NCBI RefSeq assembly: GCF_039655865.1
Contig: NZ_JBBYXL010000007.1
Location: 124,001 to 188,000, forward strand
Direction of reading: 5' to 3'
Source: Prosthecobacter sp. SYSU 5D2
GTDB taxonomy: Bacteria > Verrucomicrobiota > Verrucomicrobiia > Verrucomicrobiales > Verrucomicrobiaceae
Length of the DNA stretch: 64,000 nt
Shown: positions 34,890 through 43,235 of the stretch, piece after piece
How the letters are laid out: every line of letters begins with the position of its first letter
Numbering within the stretch: the stretch's first letter is position 1
The notes under the pieces: model-generated
What the model was told of the DNA's origin: nothing
The model's input: the letters and a program-made list of their open reading frames with translations, nothing else
Databases searched by the model: none
Made by a program: the position numbers and the translations under genes

Positions 34890-37800
34890 ATGAAACTGCT
34901 CCCCTGTTACGCTTTAGCTGTCCTCGCCTTGTTCGTGCCAGACAGCCCGCTGTCCGCCCAGTCTGTCTGGAACGTGACCACCGGAAACTGGAATGTCGCA
35001 GGCAATTGGAGCCCTGCCGGTGTGCCGGTCAGCGGTCCGGAGTTGCATCTGCGCTTCAATGCCACCAGTTCCTACACCAGCACGAACAACCTCGGAGCGC
35101 TGACGTTGAACCGCCTGACGGTCAACAATACAGGCAATGGCACCCTCACGCTGGCGGCTTCCTCCACGGCCAATACACTGACTTTTGACGGCTTGGCACC
35201 CACGCTGGACATCACCGGCATCACGCGCGTGACGGGAATCCTGGCGGGTTCCGCCACGATCACCAAAACGGGCTCCGGCACCTTCATCCAGGACAGCAAC
35301 AGCAGCGGATTCACCGGGACGATCATCATCAACGAGGGACGCTTCTCAAGCTGGGGAGGGACGTCCACGGGCAATGCCGTGACCACCAACTTTAATCCCG
35401 TTTCCATCGTGGTGAACGATGGGGGCACTTACCAGTTTGGCAATGCAGGCATCGGCGATCCCAACCTGCCCCTGACGACCTACATCACTGTCAATGAAGG
35501 TGGAACCGTAAGCTGGCAGGAGACCCAGACCTTTGGCGGCTTCAACCTCCTGGGCGGCAGCATCTCCCTCACCAACGGGACGGCCACCCCGAACGGCACA
35601 ACAGCACAATCCTGGACGCACGGCAGCATCACCGGGAACATTTACACAGCCTCCGCCTACAACATGGCGGGCAGCGCGCCGATCTTTAAAACGACGGCAG
35701 GCACGGTGACGATGAGCGGGGCCGTGGCTCTGACGAACACCGGGGGACTGCGCCTCCAGGAGGGCAAGGTGGTCATGGCCCATGCGATGAACCTGGGCAC
35801 CGCTCCGCTGACTTTTGGCGCTGATGGAACCACGGGGACCCTGGAATACCAGGGGGCCAGTGCACTGCGGGCAGGAAACCTCATCCGCAGCACCGGGGGC
35901 ACCGGGGTGATCCAGGTGACTCAGGCCAGCACGATTCTGACACTCTCCGGGGCCAATACCGGCTCAGGCATCCTCAGCAAGAAAGGACCCGGCACGCTGT
36001 ACCTGTCAGGTTCTTTTGCTGCGACTGGACCCACGCAAGTGGCAGAAGGTATGCTGAGGGTCAATCCTGTGACCGCCTCCGGTGGATTTTATGTGGAGGC
36101 AGGGACGGTGCTGGCAGTGAATTCAGGCAACAGCAGCAGCAGCTTCAGCCTGCCTGCCCTGGTAATGCAGGACACCGCAACGCTGCTGCTGGAACTGGGC
36201 CGGGATACCGTTTCCGCCCATGCATTGGTGAAAGTGGGGAATACAGACGGCTTTTTCTTCAATGAAGGCGCTGTGCTGCAGGTGACCAATTCGCTCCCAT
36301 TTGCCAACGGCACTTACACGCTGCTGGATTACGCAGGCACGGCCATCACCAGCGGGCTCACACTCCAGCTGCCTGGCCGCACCCTGGGCAGCCTGGTCTA
36401 TGATGTGGACAACACCCAGATCCAGATGAACATCACGGGCACTGACAGTGTGAAATGGACCGGTGCGGTGGATACGGCCTGGGATGTGGGCACGGCAGCG
36501 GGAGTGGGTGGCACGGACAACTGGCAGCTTGTCACTGGCAGCACGGCGACGAATTTCATCCAGACGGACACCGTCCTTTTTGATGACAGCGCCGCGCGTT
36601 TTGACGTCCAGATCCAGGAAATCATGAACCCTTTTTCCATCAAGGTGGATGCCAGCGAGGATTACACATTCAGCGGCACAGGCAAGATCACTGGAACCAC
36701 AGGTCTCAGCAAATCCGGCACAGGCACACTTGTCCTGGCCACGGACAATGACTACACGGGCGGTACTGTGGTAACGGGAGGCACGCTTCAGCTTGGCAAT
36801 GGCGGTGGCACCGGCAGCATCACAGGCCCCCTTTCCCTGGCCAACAGCACGCTCGCTTTCAACCACGCGGAACCCTTCTTTTTTGACAATGCCGTCAATC
36901 TGACCGGCAGCAACACTTTGGTGCAGAACGGAGCCGCCACAGTTACCATGAATTCGCGGCTGGCCCTGGGCACCAACACGCTCACTTTTGACGGAATCGG
37001 CATGCTGGATCTGGCGGGCGCCATCACCGGCAGCGGCGTTATCAACAAGAACGGCAGCGGCCACCTGAACCTCCTGGGTCTGAACACCTTTAACGGCACG
37101 CTGAACATCAATGCCGGCACGGTCCAGCTCACGGATCGCGGCAGCAGCGGAGACATCAGCGCCAAGTCCATCATGGTCAATGACGGCGGCACCTTTATCT
37201 TCGGCGGCGAAGGCAATCCGGATCTTCCCGGCACCACCATCATCACAGTGAACACGGGCGGGCTTTTTGAGTTGCGCACGGGGGAGACCTATGGAGGCCT
37301 GGTGCTCAATGGGGGGGACTATCTGGTCACCACGACAGCAGGTTCGCTGGCCTCCAACGGAGAGACGACGGTTCCAGGAACGGTGGTGATTGATCTGCGC
37401 TCAGGTACCATGAGCACCCAGAACTCAGGGACAGGGACTGGCGGCGGTGCGCTGGGCCAGTCGGGTGGCGGGGTGGCGGCCAAGACCACATCCGGCACAG
37501 TTACCATGGGTATTGGCATGACATTCAATGCCAATCTGGCCCTGCAGGTACGTGAAGGCACACTGGCTATGCCCACCACCTCAGTTCCGGCCACCGGAAC
37601 GGCTGTTGTCTCGGGAGGTCCGCTGGCTGGCCTGGAATTCGGAACGGCGGAAACGCAGGGCACGCTTCAGATTTACGGCTCCGGCATTGGCAGCACATCC
37701 AGAAACATCACCCTCCATGCGGGTGGTGGAAAAGTGGAGGTGACTGAGCCGGGCACTGTGCTGAATTTCACGGGTGCCATCTCAGGTGACGGCCCGCTGA

Positions 37801-40163
37801 TCAAGACCGGTGCTGGCACACTGAACCTCAGCGGCAACCTGGACTCCACGGGCCTGACCACCGTCAGCGAAGGCACCTTGCGGCTGAAGCCTGGCACCAT
37901 GGCAGGCGGCCTCGCAACAGTGGACGGGGCGCTCCTGGCGGTCAGCTACGATGCCGTGGCTGCTTCCCTCAATGTCCCGGCGGTCATGCTGGCTGGCGGC
38001 TCGGTATTGCAGTATGAATTTGCTTCTTCAACGCTGCCGGTGCTGCCCTTGGTGAATGTCACGGATACGGACGCGCTCAGCTTGGGAGGGGAAGTCCTGC
38101 TGCGTCTGACCAACAGCCAGCACTTCGCCACGGGTCTATACACTTTGTTAGACTACAGCGGCAGCGCCATTACCTCCGGGTTTGCATTGGAGCTGGCCGG
38201 GCGCGCCTCCGGCACCCTGAACTATGACACCGCAGGCACGAAAATCACGGCCACCATCCTCCAGGGGGAGGAAGTACGCTGGACCGGCACCACCAATGCG
38301 AAGTGGGATGCTGGCACTGGCGTGGACATCGGCGGCACACAAAACTGGCAGACCATCACCAGCCTGGCCTCCACCAACTTTGTACAGGCGGACTTTGTGC
38401 ACTTTGACGACACCGCCTCCCGCTTTGATGTCACCCTTGAAGGCGTCCTCCGGCCTAACGCCGTATCCATCAATGCGGCTTCCGATTACACCTTCAACGG
38501 CAGCGGCAAGATCAGCGGTATCACCGCGCTAAACAAATCCGGAAGCGGAACGCTCGTCCTCGCCACGGACAATGACTATTCCGGTGGCACAACAGTCAGC
38601 GGCGGCAGCCTCCAGCTTGGCAACGGGGGCATCAGCGGCAGCATCACCGGGCCGCTGGTCCTCAGCGGCGGCAGCCTGGCCTTTAACCGGTCCGATGACT
38701 TCACCCTGAGCAGCCCCATCACACTTGGCGTCAGCACAGGCATTGTCCAAAACGGCAGCGGCCTGGCCGCCATCACCTCCGCCCTGGCGCTGGGCAGCAA
38801 CGTGCTCACCATCACGGGTGAGGGTGATCTCCGTTTGAGCGGAGTCATCAGCGGCACTGCACTGGAACCGGTAGTCATGAACGGCAGCGGCACCCTGTAT
38901 TTGCCGGCCACCAATACTTTTACCGGCACCACGGTCATCAACAGCGGCACGGTCTCTGTATCGAGTACGCGCGGCCTTGGGGCCACCACGGCGGATGTCT
39001 TCATCAACGGTGGCACCCTGCAGCTGACGGCCAGCAATCTGGGCTCCGTCACCGCCGCGAGCCGCACGGTCACCATCGGGCCTGCAGGCGGCACGCTGGA
39101 CTTCCAATCCAATCAGACCTTCCAGGGAAGCGGATTCTTCGGCGCCGGTAACGTGGTCAAAACCGGCCCGGGCCGGTGGAGCGTGGGGTCCAATGCCAGC
39201 ACCTTCTCCGGAGAGATCCTGATCGCTGAAGGCTCCTTGCTCATGACGTCAGCCCAGCTCAACCTGGCCAAAAACCTGACTGTGGCAGCGGGTGCACAAT
39301 TCATTATTGATGACAATACCGCAGGCACCTGGTCCATGGCCTCAGGTGGGAAATACACTTTCAATGGCACTGGCGGCGGCGAAGGTGCTCTGCGCCAGAT
39401 TAACAGCAGCACCAGCCAGAACGCCGTTTTCACCACCACCTTCAATCGCGAACTCAACCTGGCGGGCGATACGCTCGTCAGCACTGAGGTGGCCACCGGC
39501 ACCATCAGTCTCACAGGTAATGTTACTGGGGAAGGAATGCTGACCAAGCAGGGCCCCGGCACTCTGCGTTTCGCGGCCACAGGAAATACCTACACTGGCG
39601 GCACGCTCATCACCGGGGGAACGCTGCTGGTCGCAAACTCCAGCGGAAGCGCCACGGGCACTGGTGCTGTGACCATCGCCAGCGGTGCACGGCTGCTGGG
39701 CACGGGCCGCATCACCGGCAATGTCATCCTGCAAAATGGTGCGCTCCTTCAAGGTGGCACGGCCACGGCGGCGGGGACGCTGACTTTGACAGGAGAGACC
39801 GTTCTCGAAGCTGGCAGCCAGGCTGATTTCCGTCTCATTGCGGATGGCAGCAGTGACCGGCTCGTTTTGGAGGCTTTCACTCTCGATACTTCAGCCACCC
39901 TGCGCATCCTGCTAAACTACGCAGCCGATGAAGGCGATACCTTTAACCTCCTTGACTGGACCACCCTGGGCACCGGCAGTGATACCAACTGGGTGGACAA
40001 CCTGGACCTTAGCCAGGCCATCCTCAGCGAAGGCCTCAAATGGGACACCAGCCTCTTCAACAGCGACGGCATCCTCATCGTCGGCATCATTCCGGAGCCT
40101 TCGCGTGCATTGCTTCTCGTCAGCGGTTTGGGCTGCCTTCTGATGCGCCGTCGCAAGCGCTAA
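34890..40163 (+). CDS. Giant PEP-CTERM autotransporter-type beta-repeat protein
   Basis: A 1757-aa exported protein with signal peptide MKLLPCYALAVLALFVPDSPLSA and a C-terminal PEP-CTERM signal (PEPSRA, hydrophobic LLLVSGLGCLLM, RRRKR). Many units of the form SGTGTLVLATDNDYTGGTVV are autotransporter-associated beta-strand repeats predicted to make a long beta-helix. Two blocks of about 600 residues are clearly duplicated: KWTGAVDTAWDVGTAAGVGG near residue 520 and RWTGTTNAKWDAGTGVDIGG near residue 1130 start equivalent modules. It is probably a surface fibre or adhesin. Confidence 0.93.
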   Translation: MKLLPCYALAVLALFVPDSPLSAQSVWNVTTGNWNVAGNWSPAGVPVSGPELHLRFNATSSYTSTNNLGALTLNRLTVNNTGNGTLTLAASSTANTLTFDGLAPTLDITGITRVTGILAGSATITKTGSGTFIQDSNSSGFTGTIIINEGRFSSWGGTSTGNAVTTNFNPVSIVVNDGGTYQFGNAGIGDPNLPLTTYITVNEGGTVSWQETQTFGGFNLLGGSISLTNGTATPNGTTAQSWTHGSITGNIYTASAYNMAGSAPIFKTTAGTVTMSGAVALTNTGGLRLQEGKVVMAHAMNLGTAPLTFGADGTTGTLEYQGASALRAGNLIRSTGGTGVIQVTQASTILTLSGANTGSGILSKKGPGTLYLSGSFAATGPTQVAEGMLRVNPVTASGGFYVEAGTVLAVNSGNSSSSFSLPALVMQDTATLLLELGRDTVSAHALVKVGNTDGFFFNEGAVLQVTNSLPFANGTYTLLDYAGTAITSGLTLQLPGRTLGSLVYDVDNTQIQMNITGTDSVKWTGAVDTAWDVGTAAGVGGTDNWQLVTGSTATNFIQTDTVLFDDSAARFDVQIQEIMNPFSIKVDASEDYTFSGTGKITGTTGLSKSGTGTLVLATDNDYTGGTVVTGGTLQLGNGGGTGSITGPLSLANSTLAFNHAEPFFFDNAVNLTGSNTLVQNGAATVTMNSRLALGTNTLTFDGIGMLDLAGAITGSGVINKNGSGHLNLLGLNTFNGTLNINAGTVQLTDRGSSGDISAKSIMVNDGGTFIFGGEGNPDLPGTTIITVNTGGLFELRTGETYGGLVLNGGDYLVTTTAGSLASNGETTVPGTVVIDLRSGTMSTQNSGTGTGGGALGQSGGGVAAKTTSGTVTMGIGMTFNANLALQVREGTLAMPTTSVPATGTAVVSGGPLAGLEFGTAETQGTLQIYGSGIGSTSRNITLHAGGGKVEVTEPGTVLNFTGAISGDGPLIKTGAGTLNLSGNLDSTGLTTVSEGTLRLKPGTMAGGLATVDGALLAVSYDAVAASLNVPAVMLAGGSVLQYEFASSTLPVLPLVNVTDTDALSLGGEVLLRLTNSQHFATGLYTLLDYSGSAITSGFALELAGRASGTLNYDTAGTKITATILQGEEVRWTGTTNAKWDAGTGVDIGGTQNWQTITSLASTNFVQADFVHFDDTASRFDVTLEGVLRPNAVSINAASDYTFNGSGKISGITALNKSGSGTLVLATDNDYSGGTTVSGGSLQLGNGGISGSITGPLVLSGGSLAFNRSDDFTLSSPITLGVSTGIVQNGSGLAAITSALALGSNVLTITGEGDLRLSGVISGTALEPVVMNGSGTLYLPATNTFTGTTVINSGTVSVSSTRGLGATTADVFINGGTLQLTASNLGSVTAASRTVTIGPAGGTLDFQSNQTFQGSGFFGAGNVVKTGPGRWSVGSNASTFSGEILIAEGSLLMTSAQLNLAKNLTVAAGAQFIIDDNTAGTWSMASGGKYTFNGTGGGEGALRQINSSTSQNAVFTTTFNRELNLAGDTLVSTEVATGTISLTGNVTGEGMLTKQGPGTLRFAATGNTYTGGTLITGGTLLVANSSGSATGTGAVTIASGARLLGTGRITGNVILQNGALLQGGTATAAGTLTLTGETVLEAGSQADFRLIADGSSDRLVLEAFTLDTSATLRILLNYAADEGDTFNLLDWTTLGTGSDTNWVDNLDLSQAILSEGLKWDTSLFNSDGILIVGIIPEPSRALLLVSGLGCLLMRRRKR

Positions 40164-40169
40164 TATTTG

Positions 40170-40571
40170 TTAGGCGGCAACCAGACGTTTCTGTGCGGCA
40201 GGGGCGGGCCAGGAGCGGATCACTTCTGGCTCGTAATCTGCCAGGTCTTCCTGCACCCGGTCTGGATCAATCACGAGCACGTGGGCATTTGGGTAAGCCT
40301 CACGGGCTGCCGCAGCGATGTCCTGATCTCTCACCACAAAGACACCGGCCATCACTCCAAAGGATGGCAGCAGATCCTGGTGGAAAGGCATGAAGCGGAT
40401 GTCCTCGCGGTCCTCCATGGTCTTTTCATGAGCACTGGCGATGTACACATAACCCATGGCCGTCAGGCGGCGGGCAAGGTTCACAATCACCTCCTGCTCA
40501 GCCGGGGTCGTATCGGCCGGAAGCATGAACAGGAAATTCTGGAGCGGCAGGACAAAGGATGGAGCAGTCAT
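40170..40571 (-). CDS. Hypothetical cytoplasmic protein
   Basis: A 133-aa soluble protein without a signal peptide (MTAPSFVLPLQNFLFMLPAD). It has an alpha/beta pattern with VIVNLARRLTAMGYVYIASAHEK and VFVVRDQDIAAAAREAYPNAHVLVIDPD, somewhat like a receiver or nucleotide-binding fold, but no diagnostic motif. It ends six bases from the stop of the giant PEP-CTERM gene on the opposite strand. Confidence 0.65.
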   Translation of the reverse strand: MTAPSFVLPLQNFLFMLPADTTPAEQEVIVNLARRLTAMGYVYIASAHEKTMEDREDIRFMPFHQDLLPSFGVMAGVFVVRDQDIAAAAREAYPNAHVLVIDPDRVQEDLADYEPEVIRSWPAPAAQKRLVAA

Positions 40572-40800
40572 GGCGTGTGTGGGGATTCGAGATTTCTCTC
40601 ATTGCATCCACCGTGCCACGCCTGTCACAGTCTCTTTCCCAGGTAAATCAGGGGTTTTTGGCCCCAAGGCCTTGCAAGATGAAAGTCCGGTCAGGGTTTG
40701 ATTAGGCAGAATGCGAGATGACCGTGGAGATTGCACTGGCACGCAAATGACAGCCAGGAGGCCCGCCAATCGCATTGCCTTTTGAATCGCGTTTCGCTAG

Positions 40801-42129
40801 ATGTGGCGCATGAATTGCCGGTTATACCTCGCTCTGCTAATCCTTCTGGCTGCTGACCGCCTGCCAGCCCGAACCTGGACAGAAGCCTCCACGGGTAAGA
40901 AAATTGAAGCCGAATTTGTCTCGGCGACTGCCACCGAGGTGACCATCATATTGCGCGGAGGCAGACAGTTCAAGCTTGAGCTGGCACGCCTGTCCCCGGA
41001 GGACCAGGCCTTCGTCCAGCAGCAGCTCAAGCCCGCCCCTTCCGTGCAGGTGATCAAGGCCGAGGACCGCTTTGAAGACGTCAAACAGCTGAAGGCCGAA
41101 AAAATCCCTGTTAACGGCACTGCTCATGCAGCCCTGGCCCCGGTGGACGAAGCCATCCGCGAGTTCATGGTGGAAAAAGGCGTGCCCGCCGTCAGCTTCG
41201 CCGTCAGCCGCAACGGCAAGATCCTGCATGAACGCACTTTTGGTTGGGCCGATGCCGACATGAAAATTCCGCTGCTGCCCGGAGTGAAAATGCGTCTCGC
41301 CTCCATGACCAAACCCGTCGTCAGTGCCGCCATTCAGACCCTGGTCACCGATGGCAGGCTGAAACCCGAAGATCCCGTGTTCGACGTTTTGGAGCTGGCC
41401 CAATATAAAGAAGCCAAAGGCTGCGACCCGCGGTGGAAGACCGTCACCATTCAGCACCTGCTGGACCACAAAGGTGGCTGGGACCGCGACGCCTCCGGCG
41501 ACTTCACCACCCGCAGCACAGAGATGACGGAAATGTTCCGCCTCAAGCCCGAGGAACTGCGGCCACTGCACGTCGTCCGTTATGGCCTCACCCTTCCCCT
41601 GGATTTCGATCCAGGGAACAAGGAGGTCTATTGCAACTTTGGCTACATCCTCCTCGTCCGCGTCATTGAAAAAGTTAGCGGCCAGACCTTCACCGACTAC
41701 CTCCAGGCCACTGTTTTCAAAACCGCCGAAGCGCTCTCCTTCAGTCTCAGCAGCTCCGATGCCCGCGAGCGTCAGCCCGGGGAGATCTGGTACTGCTATC
41801 ACCCCGATTATCCCCAAAAGGAAATCCCCCTGCCCTACCGCGCCGAGGCTCGCGACGGTGCCGGTGGGCTGGCAAGCACCGCTGCAGACTACTGCCGCTT
41901 CCTGGAGGCCTACTGGATCAGCGGTCAGCCGCGCAAGCCCGGCGCACGGTTCAGTTACAGTTTCAACGGAAGCCTCCCCGGCGTCACTTCCGTCTCCGCC
42001 CAGCGCAGCGACGGCCTCAACTACGCCGCCATTGCCAACCGCCGTGGCCTCAGCCCCGCCGACTGGAACGGCGACCTGCGCAAACGAATTGATGCCGCCC
42101 TGGACCCCGTGGCTGCAGAGGTGAAGTGA
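40801..42129 (+). CDS. SHD1-domain serine hydrolase of the beta-lactamase (class C/EstB) family
   Basis: A 442-aa exported protein (signal LYLALLILLAADRLPA). Residues 24-75 (RTWTEASTGKKIEAEFV, RLSPEDQAFVQQQL) match the SLA1-homology-domain-1 module common in Planctomycetota and Verrucomicrobiota. The catalytic domain carries SxxK at S168-M-T-K171 and YxN at Y277-C-N279, the active-site pair of class C beta-lactamases, penicillin-binding proteins and EstB-type esterases. It is more likely an esterase or peptidoglycan-related hydrolase than a resistance enzyme. ATG at 40810 is an alternative start. Confidence 0.88.
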   Translation: MWRMNCRLYLALLILLAADRLPARTWTEASTGKKIEAEFVSATATEVTIILRGGRQFKLELARLSPEDQAFVQQQLKPAPSVQVIKAEDRFEDVKQLKAEKIPVNGTAHAALAPVDEAIREFMVEKGVPAVSFAVSRNGKILHERTFGWADADMKIPLLPGVKMRLASMTKPVVSAAIQTLVTDGRLKPEDPVFDVLELAQYKEAKGCDPRWKTVTIQHLLDHKGGWDRDASGDFTTRSTEMTEMFRLKPEELRPLHVVRYGLTLPLDFDPGNKEVYCNFGYILLVRVIEKVSGQTFTDYLQATVFKTAEALSFSLSSSDARERQPGEIWYCYHPDYPQKEIPLPYRAEARDGAGGLASTAADYCRFLEAYWISGQPRKPGARFSYSFNGSLPGVTSVSAQRSDGLNYAAIANRRGLSPADWNGDLRKRIDAALDPVAAEVK

Positions 42130-42237
42130 GAATGCCAGCGACTGTTTAAAACGGCAATTGAATGCCAATGCACTAAAAGCAGCCGCCAAGTCCTTTTATC
42201 CTGTGGCTGAACCGTCTGTCCGGGATAGGATGGCCGA

Positions 42238-42519
42238 ATGCCAGAAGAGGAAGAACCCGTCCGCATCCCCATCACCGATGAACTGGATTTGCATACCTTC
42301 CGCCCCAACGAGGTGGGCGATCTGCTGGTGGACTACCTCGGCGAATGCCAGAAGCTGGGCATCCTGAATGTGCGTGTCATCCATGGTAAAGGCACCGGCA
42401 CCCTGCGCACCGGTGTGCATGCGGCCCTGACCAAAATGGAGATGGTGGAAGGCTGGACCTGGCCCGCCGGGGAAAGGTCCGGCGGGTGGGGGGCGACCTG
42501 GGTGCGGCTGCGGGGGTGA
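42238..42519 (+). CDS. Smr-domain protein
   Basis: A 93-aa stand-alone Smr domain. The diagnostic ITDELDLHTFRPNEV (LDxH) and VRVIHGKGTGTLRTGVH (HGxG-TGxL) motifs are intact. Smr domains nick DNA or RNA and occur at the C-terminus of MutS2; short free forms occur in many bacteria, some linked to ribosome rescue. The gene ends 15 bases before the operator region of the toxin-antitoxin pair, but is a housekeeping-type gene. Confidence 0.9.
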   Translation: MPEEEEPVRIPITDELDLHTFRPNEVGDLLVDYLGECQKLGILNVRVIHGKGTGTLRTGVHAALTKMEMVEGWTWPAGERSGGWGATWVRLRG

Positions 42520-42522
42520 AGT

Positions 42523-42563
42523 TGTCTCACAGGATTGACAATTTGTGGGACAGCTTTTAAAAT
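42523..42563 (+). promoter_or_regulatory. Promoter and operator of the ParD antitoxin gene
   Basis: TTGACA (42535-42540), a 17-base spacer and TAAAAT (42558-42563) form a strong sigma-70-type promoter. An inverted repeat TGTCTCACA (42523-42531) / TGTGGGACA (42544-42552), 8 of 9 paired, overlaps the -35 box, as expected for autoregulation by the antitoxin. Transcription would begin at about 42570, at the ATG of 42571. Confidence 0.7.
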
Positions 42564-42840
42564 GCAATCTATGGCTGAAGGTGTGAACGTCAGATTTGCA
42601 GGAGAGCTCCAGAGCTTTATCCACCAACGTGTCTCGCAGACAGGACTGTACAATTCCACCAGCGAGTACATTCGGGATCTCGTACGTCGTGATTATGAAC
42701 AGGAGCAGGAGCGGAAATGGGCCTGGCTTCGTCATGAACTGGCGGCGGGAGCTGTGGCCGATGCTTCAGAGTTTGTGGCACTGGATGCCGAGGACTTGAT
42801 TGTTCAGGCCAAAAAACGCAAGAGCGCCCATGGCCGCTAA
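42562..42840 (+). CDS. ParD-like antitoxin
   Basis: An 89- to 92-aa antitoxin of the ribbon-helix-helix ParD type. The N-terminal VNVRFAGELQSFIHQRVSQTG and STSEYIRDLVRRDYEQEQER match the DNA-binding half; the C-terminal tail would bind the toxin. Starts at 42562 and 42571 are possible; the promoter favours 42571 with a leaderless mRNA. The stop overlaps the toxin start by 11 bases. The frame is intact although the toxin is frameshifted. Confidence 0.85.
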   Translation: MQSMAEGVNVRFAGELQSFIHQRVSQTGLYNSTSEYIRDLVRRDYEQEQERKWAWLRHELAAGAVADASEFVALDAEDLIVQAKKRKSAHGR

Positions 42841-43146
42841 AATTTACCCTGCCGCCCAGGAGCGAATTCTGGAATCTGGGATTACACAGAAGAGAAATGG
42901 GGAGAGAAGCAGGCAGATGCTTATGTGCGCGGTCTGGTCGCCGACATTGATAAAGTCGCAAGTCAGCGTCACCGCTGGCGGCCGGTACCGGATGCTGCAA
43001 TGGCAGGAGTGTATTACTGCCGTTACCGGCACCACTACGTTTTCTTCCGTGAGCTTTCCAAGAAGCATCTTGGCGTGATCAGCGTGCTGCATGAGAACAT
43101 GGATCTTCCTGCCCGGCTCAGGCAGGACATCGAGGGAAGTGCGTAA
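42830..43146 (+). pseudogene. ParE/RelE-family toxin, frameshifted
   Basis: The toxin starts at 42830 (MAAKIYPAAQERILE) but leaves frame near 42874. Re-reading one base restores a complete ParE: IWDYTEEKWGEKQADAYVRG, then DIDKVASQRHRWRP, GVYYCRYRHHYVFFREL and VISVLHENMDLPARL. The total would be 105 aa, the normal length. The change equals loss of one A from an AAA run (GAAATC to GAATC). No classical slippery heptamer is present, so mutation or sequencing error is more likely than programmed frameshifting. Confidence 0.85.
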
Positions 43147-43235
43147 ATATTGGTGGAATTCATGCGCCCCCCACCCCCGCAACAATGCGTGCTCCCGCTT
43201 GCCCGCGCACGGCTTCCGTTTAACGTGGGCGCTCC

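Noticed and set aside
42872-42880. Programmed -1 frameshift in the ParE gene
   Set aside because: No X-XXY-YYZ slippery heptamer or downstream pseudoknot is evident; single-base loss from an A-run explains the data more simply.
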